Source of the DNA: Streptomyces sp. CA-278952
GTDB lineage: Bacteria > Actinomycetota > Actinomycetes > Streptomycetales > Streptomycetaceae
Reading direction: 5' to 3'
DNA: 64,000 nt
Assembly: GCF_028747205.1 (NCBI RefSeq)
Contig: NZ_CP112880.1
Location: 1,426,001 to 1,490,000, forward strand
In this document: positions 51,142-59,916 of the stretch, one piece after another
Layout: every line of letters begins with the position of its first letter
How positions within the stretch are numbered: position 1 is the first letter of the stretch
Notes under the pieces: generated by a model
Seen by the model: the letters and a program-made list of their open reading frames with translations, nothing else
Told to the model about the DNA's origin: nothing
Database searches by the model: none
Program-made: the position numbers and the translations under genes

Positions 51142-54100
51142 CTAAACCCGTTCCTTCTGGTGATCCGTGGGCCGTCCCATGATGAGCGGGGCCGACATGC
51201 GCCCCGGGTCGCCGCCTGCGGCGGCGTCCATGGAGTCGATCACGTCGAAGGCCCGTCGACAGTTGTTGGTGTCCCGCAGGACGAAGAACTCCTCGGCCCG
51301 GCGGCGGTACTCCGGCTCCACCTGGAAGTCGCGGGCGATCGACGCGATGATCTCGTCCACCGCTTGGTCGACCCGGCCGCACGCCGGTCCGAAGCCGTCC
51401 CGCGCGAGGTCGAAGTAGCCCCGCTTGTAGTGCTTGCTGTAGAACGCATCGTCGTCGAAGTTCGTGTAGACGATCGGCTTGCCCATGTACGCGACGTCGA
51501 AGAACACCGATGAGTAGTCGGTGACGAGCATCGAACACTCCCGCATCGCCAGCTGTACGTCGCGGCCGGTCGAGGAGACCGTGATCGACGGGTGGTCGAT
51601 CCGGAAGTGCTTCAGGTAGGGCCGGATCTCGTAGTGCGGCATGAACTCCAGCTCGACCGCATAGTACTGGAGCGCCTCCAGCAGCCTCTCGTCCCGTAGC
51701 AGGGCGGAGAAGAACCGGTAGTACTCGGACGCGGCGAACGGGATCTCGGGCTTGGCCGCCTTGTTGTACGAGGGCGCCACGATGTCCCGCCGCCACGTGG
51801 GCATGACGAGGATCTTGCGAGGTCCGGGGGCCGGGGTCAGCGCGTCGTACCGGGGCAGCCCGGTGGCCGCCACCCGGTCATATCCGTAGCCGCAGTGCTC
51901 CGCGTAGTAGGCACGCTCGCTGCGCCCGGTGGTGAGCACCATGTCGACGTTGGTCACCTGGGCGTGGATGGACTGGACGACGTCGTTGTAGACGACGCCG
52001 TGCTGGAGGAAGACCCGCTTGTAGCGCAGCAGATCTCCGTATCCGCGCAGGAACGCTCGCTTGGACAGACCGGGGAAGCCGAGGTAGGCCTCCAGGTCAT
52101 AGGCGTTGATGAGCCGGGTGGCGTGCAGGAGGTAGGCGCGGTACCTCCACGAGAGCCGGTCGATGACCCGGCCCAGGTGGTCGATCTTCTGACGGTCCGG
52201 CGCGTCTCCGTTGATGGCGTAGTACACCTTGCGCCTGGGCTCGTTCTCCCTGATCCACTTGAACAGGTGGTACGAGTTGTCCTGCGCGGTGTCCTCGCGC
52301 TCACCGATGATCCAGATGTCCTTGCCGTGCAGTTTCGGGTACATCAGCCAGTACAGCAGCCGGGTGCGCCAACCAGCCCTGCCTGGAAGAGAGTTGCGCA
52401 ACTCCTCCCGCAGCCGGCCGAGGGCGAACCGCGACTTGTGCAGAGCACCGCTGACCCGGCGGAGGGTAACGGTCTCGTCGTCGGCGATGGTCAGGCGCAT
52501 CCGCGCACGCCCGAGGCGGTGCACGCCCTTGAACCGGTGCAGCATCTGCCGGGCTTCCACCGGCATGTCCTGCTGCCGCTCCCCCTCGTGGACCCGCAGC
52601 CGCAGCGTGAGGTCACGGTTGGAGAGGCGGCTCAGGTCACCGGGTCGGGCCACCGCACGCCAGCCCGCGTACCAGTCCTGTTCCTTACGGGCCCGCCAGC
52701 GGTCGCGCCGGTAGACCTGCTCGACGGTGAGGGGCACCTCATCGGCTCCGTCGCTCAGCACGAGTTCCAGGCGGTTGCTGAAGAGCTCACCGATGTCGAC
52801 GCCACCGAGCACCAGGAGGCCCTCGAACCGGATGTGCTCCCCGTCGGCGACGAGGGTCTCCAGGACCGCCTTCTGCCGTTCCACCCGCAGCAGGGTGGTC
52901 TCGACGCGGTCCTGGACGAGGCGGCGGTGCATGCCGGCGTCGTCGATCAGCAGGTCCGGCCGATACTCGGGCTTGCTGTACGGATCGCAGAACAGCTCGT
53001 AGTCGCCGGTGCGGACGGCGTGGTGCTGGAGCCGGGCCATCGGGACCGCCGCGTACGTGAGGATCAGCTCATCGGGTATCCGCTCGTAGAGGTCGCAGAG
53101 CACCGGGAAGATGCCGGCGATCTCCATGCGGCTCATGATCCGGTGGATGTTGCGCAGATGCGGCTGCATCGAGCGCACCACGAAGCGCAGTGCGAGCCGG
53201 GCGCTCCGGGGACTCAGCCGTTGCGACATCTGGACGACGTGTCGGCAGAGCCGGATCAGCTCCTGGGTCTTGACGGGATCGTTCCACGTCAGGTCGAAGA
53301 GCGAATCCCGGCGCTCGGGGTCCCGTTCGAAGAAGACAGCGGTCGGCGCGGTGGTCACCGTGCGAGCCAGCAATGCCGCGGGCACGGTGAGCCAGGCGCC
53401 CTCGAAACCCGGCCCGTGGCCGGTGCGCAGACCGTGCTTGCGCAGCAGCGAAGTCCTGAACAGTTTTCCGCCGAGCTCGGTGGAGAAGATCAAGTACGGG
53501 GCGTCGTCGAGCCCCTCCGCCCGGGGGGCGTCCCGCTCGAAGTAGCGCTGCCAAGGCTCGTCGCCGAACCGGCGCGGCCCGGGAAAACTGTCCAGGTCCC
53601 CGACCACCACGTCGGCCTTGACCCGGCGGGCGGCGGCGACCAGCCGGCCCAAGCAGTTCTCGCCCAGGACGTCCTGGGCTCGGGCGAACGTCACGTAGGG
53701 CGCCCGGACATGGCTCAGCCCGTTGTCGTAGCTGGAGCGCTGCCCCAGGGCGATCTGGCTGACCACCTCGACGTTGGCGTGGAACGAGGAGAACTCGGCC
53801 AACTGTGCGGCCGTGGCGTCCGTGGAGCCGTCGTCCACCAGGATGACCTGGGTGGCGGCGAACTCGCGCTGCGCCAGCAGCGAGCTGAGAAATTCGTAGA
53901 GGTGATACTCGTCGTTGCGGCAGTGCACCACGAGCGACGCGGCGTACTCCGTCGACCGTTCGGGAGGGCTCTGGGCGGGCTTGCCCTCCCACCACAGCCA
54001 CGGAGTACCGCGGGGGCGGTCGGTGGTCAGCGTCTCCCTGGTCTCCGGGCGCAGGGCGAGGTTGCCGCTGATCGTCCGGTAGATCTCGTAGGATCCGTCG

Positions 54101-55602
54101 CGCCCACGATAGCGCTGCTGCTCGATGTCGACGCCCGTGACAGCGACGGTGGTGGTGGCGCGTTCCCCGCCGTGCCTGATCTGCACGAAGAGGTTCCAGT
54201 TGCCGGGCGGACCCGTTGCGCCGAGCGTCGCGTCGAGGTCCACAGTGGTGTGGTAGCGGATGAACTCCTCGTCGACGTCGATGCCCTTGACGTCGAAGAC
54301 GTGGTCCGCCTTGGTGCTGCGGCGGCGCAACACGGCGGTGAGCTCCAGCTTGTCCTTCGGCCCCACCCGTCCGAACTGGTTGCGGATCCATCCGGTCACA
54401 TGGAGGGTGCCGTCCTGGATGTCGACCAGGGTGGCCTGATTGAACAGCCGGGCGTCGGAGAGGCTGTTGCCGCTGAGGTCGAGGTCCGTGACGTCCAGGA
54501 ACCGTTCGGCGTCCGGCCGGCCCAGCAATGCCGCCGACCAGTAGACCCTGCCGTCGCGCTCCACCAGGTCCGAGCTGAGCACGCTGCGGCTCTGGGTGTA
54601 GTCGGAGACGGTCAGGGCGAGATCGACCCGGCCGTGCATCATGGTGAACGCGCGGACGCGCTCCAGCGGCCCGCAGAGATCGTAGACATCGAGCGGCATG
54701 GACTGCAGGTACGGTGCGACGAGGTTGGCGAATCCCTTGCGGAACTCGGCGTCACCCGACCGGAGTTCAGGGGTGTACAGCCGCAGGTCGTGCGAGAGGA
54801 ACTTCGCCGCCTTGTGGGCCAGCAAGTCCCGCGCGCCGTTGCGCAGCAGAAAGGCGTCGGCGTACTGGTGCACCAGAACGCGGTCGCGGATGCTGCGCAG
54901 TTCGCCCCGTCGGTTGGTGATGGACGGGGCGTCGCTCTCGCGCTCCCAGATCCACCGGTAGACGGGGACGGGGAGCAGGGTGATCGTCCGTGCGCAGTAC
55001 CAGGCGACGGTCGAGAAGTAGGTGTCCTCGAAGTAGAGCTCTTCCGGGAAGCGGATGCCCTGGTCGAGCAGGAAGTCCAGCCGGTAGAGCTTGGCCGCGG
55101 CGATCGGGTCGTCGAACAGTTCGGGCATGGCACGCAGGCCGCCCTCCACGGTCCGGGCGGTGCCGTACAGCTGCGGCTGCCAGACCGTCACCTCGTCCTT
55201 GGCGAGGTTGACCCGCAAAGCGCGGCCCGCCGTGATCTCGGCGCCGGTGGCGAGCGCCGATTGGAGGAGCGACTCGCAGGCCTTGTGCGGCAGTTCGTCG
55301 TCCGCGTCGAGGAACATCAGGTACTGACCGGTGGCCACGGCGATGCCGTTGTTGCGGGGTGCGCCGACCCCGCCACTGTTGCTCTCGCGCCCGATGACGC
55401 GTACTCGCCCGTCGCGGGCGGCGTATTGCCGGGCGACAGCGAGCGTGCCGTCGGTGGAGGCGTCGTCGACGACGATCACCTCGACCTGCGAGTGGGTCTG
55501 ACGCAGTGCCGAGTCCAGGGCGCGCCCGAGCGTGGCGCTCGCGTTGAACGCGCCGATGACGATGGAGACGCGGTAGTGGTCGGCCGGTGCGGGAGTACTC
55601 AT
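51142..55602 (-). CDS. Giant double-GT2 / TagF-like CDP-glycerol glycerophosphotransferase
   Basis: 1486 residues. GT2 domain 1 at ~10-230 has VSIVIGAFN, VVDDASTDGT (45-53) and DADDE (99-103). A beta-rich module spans ~380-500. GT2 domain 2 at ~553-760 keeps LVDDGSTDAT (588-597), but the metal-binding acidic cluster is replaced (VTFARAQDVLGEN). A second beta module is at ~890-1060. The TagF/TarL-type domain at ~1090-1465 has IWIIGEREDTAQDNSYHLFKW, VFLQHGVVYNDV (H1201), MPTWRRD and LVTDYSSVFFDVAYMGKPIVY. TagF enzymes polymerise glycerol- or ribitol-phosphate. Here sugar addition and polyol-phosphate polymerisation appear combined. ATG 55602 overlaps the upstream stop (ATGA). Confidence 0.93.
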   Translation of the reverse strand: MSTPAPADHYRVSIVIGAFNASATLGRALDSALRQTHSQVEVIVVDDASTDGTLAVARQYAARDGRVRVIGRESNSGGVGAPRNNGIAVATGQYLMFLDADDELPHKACESLLQSALATGAEITAGRALRVNLAKDEVTVWQPQLYGTARTVEGGLRAMPELFDDPIAAAKLYRLDFLLDQGIRFPEELYFEDTYFSTVAWYCARTITLLPVPVYRWIWERESDAPSITNRRGELRSIRDRVLVHQYADAFLLRNGARDLLAHKAAKFLSHDLRLYTPELRSGDAEFRKGFANLVAPYLQSMPLDVYDLCGPLERVRAFTMMHGRVDLALTVSDYTQSRSVLSSDLVERDGRVYWSAALLGRPDAERFLDVTDLDLSGNSLSDARLFNQATLVDIQDGTLHVTGWIRNQFGRVGPKDKLELTAVLRRRSTKADHVFDVKGIDVDEEFIRYHTTVDLDATLGATGPPGNWNLFVQIRHGGERATTTVAVTGVDIEQQRYRGRDGSYEIYRTISGNLALRPETRETLTTDRPRGTPWLWWEGKPAQSPPERSTEYAASLVVHCRNDEYHLYEFLSSLLAQREFAATQVILVDDGSTDATAAQLAEFSSFHANVEVVSQIALGQRSSYDNGLSHVRAPYVTFARAQDVLGENCLGRLVAAARRVKADVVVGDLDSFPGPRRFGDEPWQRYFERDAPRAEGLDDAPYLIFSTELGGKLFRTSLLRKHGLRTGHGPGFEGAWLTVPAALLARTVTTAPTAVFFERDPERRDSLFDLTWNDPVKTQELIRLCRHVVQMSQRLSPRSARLALRFVVRSMQPHLRNIHRIMSRMEIAGIFPVLCDLYERIPDELILTYAAVPMARLQHHAVRTGDYELFCDPYSKPEYRPDLLIDDAGMHRRLVQDRVETTLLRVERQKAVLETLVADGEHIRFEGLLVLGGVDIGELFSNRLELVLSDGADEVPLTVEQVYRRDRWRARKEQDWYAGWRAVARPGDLSRLSNRDLTLRLRVHEGERQQDMPVEARQMLHRFKGVHRLGRARMRLTIADDETVTLRRVSGALHKSRFALGRLREELRNSLPGRAGWRTRLLYWLMYPKLHGKDIWIIGEREDTAQDNSYHLFKWIRENEPRRKVYYAINGDAPDRQKIDHLGRVIDRLSWRYRAYLLHATRLINAYDLEAYLGFPGLSKRAFLRGYGDLLRYKRVFLQHGVVYNDVVQSIHAQVTNVDMVLTTGRSERAYYAEHCGYGYDRVAATGLPRYDALTPAPGPRKILVMPTWRRDIVAPSYNKAAKPEIPFAASEYYRFFSALLRDERLLEALQYYAVELEFMPHYEIRPYLKHFRIDHPSITVSSTGRDVQLAMRECSMLVTDYSSVFFDVAYMGKPIVYTNFDDDAFYSKHYKRGYFDLARDGFGPACGRVDQAVDEIIASIARDFQVEPEYRRRAEEFFVLRDTNNCRRAFDVIDSMDAAAGGDPGRMSAPLIMGRPTDHQKERV

Positions 55603-56810
55603 CGCCGCCGCCCCTCGGCCTCCACCCAGCGCACATCAGCGTGTGGACCGGGAGGGTGGAAGACGGGGTCCGCGGCATAGCCGACCCCCGGCGCGGCGTG
55701 TCCGTCCTGCTCGTCGTAGCGAAAGCCCACGTCGTGACGGGGTTCGGGGTACGGCTGGAAGCCTGGGTCCTCGTACGGCTCCGGGGCGGGGAAGCGCTGC
55801 TCCACCGGTACGCCCGCGACGGTCACTGGGTCGTATACGGGCTCGTCGCCGCCCCTGCGGTGACGGCCGGCGTGGAGATGGCTGGCGACACTGCCCACGG
55901 CGACGAGGGGCTCGGGGGCCAGTTCCTCGACCACCCGGGTGAAGTCGCGGGTGGAGAGCCAGAACTTGTACATGATGACCAGCTCGAAGAGGCCGAGCAG
56001 CACCGCGGAGACGGCGGTGGTCCACAGGATCTGGCCGATCAGTGGACCGATGATGAAGATGAACATCTGGAATTCGATGCCGCTGATGAGGTGCGGCCGC
56101 ATCCTGGTGCGCAGCAGCGCTTGGCGCAGCCGTGTGTACCAGGGGAAGCGGTCGCGGAACTGGGCGTGCAGGTCCACGACGTTCTCGGCCTGCTGCTTGA
56201 GGAGGTCGGCCTCGACACCGGGATTTTCCCGGAGAAGGTCCTCCATGAAGACGACTCCCGGCCCCTCGGGGGCCTCGGCCTCGCGCCTGGCCTCCTTGAG
56301 CTTCTCGATCTTCGTACGCATCGACATGCGCATCTTGTAGATCTGGAGGGCGTCGACGTACCGGAGCATGTCGAGGAAGACGACGACCAGGGCAGCGATC
56401 AGGTACCAGGCGCTCTCGCTGCGGAGGTACTGACCGCCCATCAGGGCGAGCGCGCAGAAGAGGACGCGGATGCGGTCGAAGACGTAGTCCAGCCAGCCGC
56501 CGAAGACCGTGCCGTTCCCCTTGAGGCGGGCCAGCTTTCCGTCGATGCAGTCCAGGATGAAGCTGACGTGGTAGAGCGCGGCTCCGATGATGAGCGACTG
56601 GGTGTCACCGCGAAGGAAGAAGCCCGCGGAGCCGAGGCCGACGAACAGGGCTGCCCAGGTGACGCCGTTAGGGGTGATGAACCCGAAGCGCGCGATGCGG
56701 ATGAGCACCCTGGTAGCGACCGGATCGACCAGGAGCACGGTCCACCAGGCGTCACGCTTCTTGCAGGTGAGCTTCTGCACAGCCCGCAGAGACAGCTTCC
56801 TCTTCCCCAT
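55599..56810 (-). CDS. CDP-alcohol phosphatidyltransferase family protein
   Basis: 403 residues. The CDP-AP catalytic signature D87-x2-D90-G-x2-A-R-x8-G-x3-D108-x3-D112 is complete (FILDCIDGKLARLKGNG then GGWLDYVFDR). Several membrane segments flank it (WAALFVGLGSAGFF, WYLIAALVVVFLDML, FQMFIFIIGPLIGQILW, TTAVSAVLLGLFELVIMYKFW). An insertion at ~160-235 is charged and helical, and residues ~300-403 are a Pro/His-rich cytoplasmic tail. It transfers a CDP-linked alcohol to a lipid or polyol, probably priming or linking the glycopolymer made by the next gene, with which it overlaps by 4 nt. It is first gene of a four-gene minus-strand operon. Confidence 0.93.
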   Translation of the reverse strand: MGKRKLSLRAVQKLTCKKRDAWWTVLLVDPVATRVLIRIARFGFITPNGVTWAALFVGLGSAGFFLRGDTQSLIIGAALYHVSFILDCIDGKLARLKGNGTVFGGWLDYVFDRIRVLFCALALMGGQYLRSESAWYLIAALVVVFLDMLRYVDALQIYKMRMSMRTKIEKLKEARREAEAPEGPGVVFMEDLLRENPGVEADLLKQQAENVVDLHAQFRDRFPWYTRLRQALLRTRMRPHLISGIEFQMFIFIIGPLIGQILWTTAVSAVLLGLFELVIMYKFWLSTRDFTRVVEELAPEPLVAVGSVASHLHAGRHRRGGDEPVYDPVTVAGVPVEQRFPAPEPYEDPGFQPYPEPRHDVGFRYDEQDGHAAPGVGYAADPVFHPPGPHADVRWVEAEGRRR

Positions 56811-57365
56811 AACCCCTCAGCCGTGGACGTCCAGCACAGCCCCGACGCGCCGCTCTCGCGGCCACTGGGGGCGGGATGCCCACAGTTTGTTTACCAACTG
56901 CGCACATCTAGCGCTGCGCAGCTTAAATGAATCTTAAAGAATCACACAATCAGATTACCGTTGACCACGGAGCGCGACGAAAGATGAACGGTCGGTTAAT
57001 CAGCGTCCAACGGCTCACCAACCCCGCCCACCCGCTCCTCACGGAGTCTTTATGCGGCAGTATGAGTGTGACAACTTATGATCACGTGATGATCGACACA
57101 CGATAGAGGTTTCTCCGCACCCGACCGTAGGTGCGAAGTCTGTCTATAGTTCTCGGACGGCTGTCCGATTCAGGCGATCGCGACACCCCATGCCGTGTGA
57201 CCGTGCGCAGCTCGGACCGCCGCACCCCACGGCCCGGTTCGATCTCTCGACGTACGGACGGACTTCCCCAGCTCGCGTCAACGCGCAGGCGGAAGAGGCT
57301 ATTCACCCCCCAGGTGGCACACCAGACCGGTGTGTCCTTCGTCCGGGCCAGAGGAATCGAACAGT
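56811..57365. other. 555-bp divergent intergenic region of the wall-polymer locus
   Basis: No gene is seen. It separates the CDP-AP operon from the LCP gene and is clearly less GC-rich than its surroundings around 56920-57120 (for example TTAAATGAATCTTAAAGAAT). It has a 10-bp palindrome ATCACGTGAT (57081-57090) and a TATAGT hexamer at 57144-57149 without a good -35. Both operon promoters and probably their regulator sites lie here. Confidence 0.6.
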
Positions 57366-58469
57366 ATGAGCGAAGCCACGGCAACGCACGGCCGACGCGC
57401 CACCCGTGAAGGCGGAGGCCGCAGACGCGGCAGGGAACGAACGCGCGGACAGCGCGTACGCCGGTGGGTCGGATGGAGTCTGGTCGCTCTCCTCCTGGTC
57501 GCGGGCGGCACAGCGTGGTGGCTCTACCACCGCCTGGACTCCAACATCACCGGAGTCGACCTGAACAAGGCGCTCGGCGAGGACCGCCCGGAGAAGCTCC
57601 CCACCAGCGGTCAGAACCTTCTCGTCCTCGGCTCCGACTCGCGCGCCGGTGCGGAGAACAAGGACCTGGGCGGCGGCGGCAACGTCGGAGGCGCCCGCTC
57701 CGACACCGCGATGGTCGTCCACATACCCGAGGGCCGCGCCAAGGCGACCGCGGTCTCCATCCCCCGCGACACGCTGGTGAGCCGGCCCGAGTGCACCAAG
57801 GCCGACGGTTCGTCCGTCTCCGCCGCCGACCGCGTCATGTTCAACTCGGTCTACTCGCAGGCCGGCCCGACCTGTGTGGTCAAGACGGTCGAGAAGATGT
57901 CCGGGATTCGCATCGACCACTACATGGAGATCAACTTCGCGGGCTTCAAGGACCTGGTGGACGCGATCGGCGGGGTCACCGTGACCATCGACGAGCCGAT
58001 CCGCGACAAGGCCAGCGGGCTCGAACTCGAAGCGGGCACCCACCGTCTGACCGGTACCCAGTCGCTCGCCTTCGTACGGACGCGGCACGGCATCGGTGAC
58101 GGCAGCGACCTGGGGCGCATCGGGCTGCAGCAGCAGTTCATGCTCGCGCTGCTCAGTGAGATCAAGAAGCAGGACCTGCTCAGCAGCCCCACCAAGACAT
58201 ACAAGATCGCGAATTCCGCGACCGGCTCGCTGACCACCGACTCGGAGCTCGCCTCGCTCACCAAGCTCGCCGAGTTCGCCCGCTCCATGAACGGCATCGA
58301 CCCGGCGTCGATGGAGACCATCATGCTGCCGGTGCGCTATGACACCAAGGACCCCAACCGCGTGGTCGCCGCCGAGCCTCAGGTCACCCAATTGTGGAAG
58401 GCCCTCCGCGCCGACCAGGAGATTCCCGAGTCCGCGAAGAAGTCCCCCGCTACCGGTGGCGGTTCCTGA
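57366..58469 (+). CDS. LytR-CpsA-Psr (LCP) family glycopolymer-peptidoglycan ligase
   Basis: 367 residues from ATG 57366. A basic cytoplasmic N-terminus (1-33) precedes one TM helix (34-54), with the LCP domain outside. Catalytic and pyrophosphate-binding residues are visible: GSDSRAG (D91, R93), ARSDTAMVVHI (R111, D113), SIPRDTLV (R134, D135) and a later FVRTRHGIGDGSDLGRIGLQQQF. LCP enzymes attach teichoic-acid-type polymers to peptidoglycan. Divergence from the polymer operon fits that role. The gene ends at a very strong terminator. Confidence 0.95.
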   Translation: MSEATATHGRRATREGGGRRRGRERTRGQRVRRWVGWSLVALLLVAGGTAWWLYHRLDSNITGVDLNKALGEDRPEKLPTSGQNLLVLGSDSRAGAENKDLGGGGNVGGARSDTAMVVHIPEGRAKATAVSIPRDTLVSRPECTKADGSSVSAADRVMFNSVYSQAGPTCVVKTVEKMSGIRIDHYMEINFAGFKDLVDAIGGVTVTIDEPIRDKASGLELEAGTHRLTGTQSLAFVRTRHGIGDGSDLGRIGLQQQFMLALLSEIKKQDLLSSPTKTYKIANSATGSLTTDSELASLTKLAEFARSMNGIDPASMETIMLPVRYDTKDPNRVVAAEPQVTQLWKALRADQEIPESAKKSPATGGGS

Positions 58470-58533
58470 GCGGACCCCGGCAAGCAGGGCCGCCGCAGCG
58501 CAAGGTCGTGCTGATCGGCCGTCGAGCAGCCAA

Positions 58534-58575
58534 CGCGAAACGCCCGGCCGGAGTTTCCCGGCCGGGCGTTTCGCG
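58534..58575 (+). terminator. Very strong terminator after the LCP gene
   Basis: Left arm 58534-58551 (CGCGAAACGCCCGGCCGG) pairs perfectly with 58558-58575, an 18-bp stem with a 6-nt AGTTTC loop. Confidence 0.92.
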
Positions 58576-58648
58576 TGGAGCGCCGTCTCACGTCGTTGCA
58601 CGGAGCACCTGGTCGACGGCTCCTCCGTGCCGTTCCAGCGGAAGTGCT

Positions 58649-59773
58649 TCAGCCGACCCGTACCGCCGGGGCCATCGCTAGGCCCGGCTCGTTGTTCTGC
58701 TGAGCGATGTACAGGGCCCCGTCCGAGCCGATCATGCCCAGCACTATCCGGCCGTGCGCGTCGAGCGCGAGGGCCGGGGCCGCCGGGGTCCGTTCACCGG
58801 TGGGCGACCACCACACGCCGGCGCCCTCGTTCTCCGTGCCGCACGCCGCCAGCATGACCTGGCCGTCCAGCTCCCGGTGAGCGATCACCGTGCAGTCGTA
58901 ACCGTCCAGAACGGCGCGCAGGACAGTGGCCGGGCCCTCCGCCGGAGCGCCGCCCAACGGGATCACCCAGGTGCCGGGGCGATGCGCCACGATGCCGTTG
59001 CCCGCCGGATCGGTCCAGTAGTAGGTGTGGCGGCCCGGCGCCGTCTCCAGAGCAGCGACGCCGCCGGGCGCGATCTGTACCGGGATACGCGTCACCGGCC
59101 CAAATGCTCCGTCCTCAGCGGCCTGGACCCACCGCAGGGCCTGGCCGTCGCCCGGAGCGAACAATTCCATGCCGCCGGAGGCCGGAACCGACACGGCCGG
59201 GGCGTCCTGGGACTGACCGCCCTTCAGGTCCTTCCAGCCCTCCCAGACACCGCCCTTGCCCTCGCGCCGCAGCATCACGCTGCCGGTGACGCTCCGCGCG
59301 AAAACGTACACGGCGCCGGACGGGCTGACCGCGACGACGGGGGACCCCACCTCCACCGCGAGGTCGCGCTCCTTGTGCGGGTTGCCCAGTGAGCTCCAGG
59401 ATCCCAGCGGGCGGCCCGTCTGATACTGAATCGCATGGGCGAAGTCGACTCGCGTCGGCCCGTCCCCCCTCGTCACGGACCGGCGGGCCATGACGTGGAC
59501 GAAGCCGTCCTGACCCTGCGCCACCGCCAAGTGCGTCTGCCCGGGGATCTGGATGAGTTCGGGCCCGGTCCACGCGGCGCCCCCGGGGCGGCTCTGAGTC
59601 CACCGCAGCAGACCGTCCTGGTGGCGGGCGTAGGCGGTCAGCCGACCGTCCTTGCCCAGGGTGATCCACCGTCCGGCGACCGGGGCCACCGCCCCGGTCC
59701 TGCTGCTGAGGCTTCCGCTGGCGGACGGTGCGGGGGCTGTCCCCCGGGCCGAGCGTCCCGATCTGACCGGCAT
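58649..59773 (-). CDS. Propeller-like (PLL/sialidase-like repeat) protein, function unknown
   Basis: 374 residues from ATG 59773. Repeated blocks of about 45-50 residues with the pattern GRLTAYARHQDGLLRWTQSRPGGAAW, DGFVHVMARR, GAVYVFARSVTGSVMLRREGKGGVW, GQALRWVQAAEDGAF, RHTYYWTDPAGNGIVAHR and GRIVLGMIGSDGALYIAQQN indicate a seven-bladed propeller like bacterial lectin/sialidase-fold proteins. No signal peptide is evident, only a Ser/Ala/Pro-rich N-terminus, so location is uncertain. It lies downstream of the LCP terminator on the opposite strand. A glycan-binding role is a guess from the fold. Confidence 0.82.
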   Translation of the reverse strand: MPVRSGRSARGTAPAPSASGSLSSRTGAVAPVAGRWITLGKDGRLTAYARHQDGLLRWTQSRPGGAAWTGPELIQIPGQTHLAVAQGQDGFVHVMARRSVTRGDGPTRVDFAHAIQYQTGRPLGSWSSLGNPHKERDLAVEVGSPVVAVSPSGAVYVFARSVTGSVMLRREGKGGVWEGWKDLKGGQSQDAPAVSVPASGGMELFAPGDGQALRWVQAAEDGAFGPVTRIPVQIAPGGVAALETAPGRHTYYWTDPAGNGIVAHRPGTWVIPLGGAPAEGPATVLRAVLDGYDCTVIAHRELDGQVMLAACGTENEGAGVWWSPTGERTPAAPALALDAHGRIVLGMIGSDGALYIAQQNNEPGLAMAPAVRVG

Positions 59774-59916
59774 GGTGTGAGGTCGTCCTTCCCGTGATTC
59801 CCGACCCGACCCCGATTCCGCGGTCGCTGCGTCGCCGGAAGGGAAAGGTCTGACCTACCCATCATAGAATCCCCGTTCGACCATCGTGGACGCAGCGGTC
59901 GTGCGCCCTCCCCACC

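Noticed and set aside
51895..55680. 1261-codon plus-strand frame opposite the TagF-like gene
   Set aside because: Antisense shadow; the minus strand carries clear GT2 and TagF motifs.
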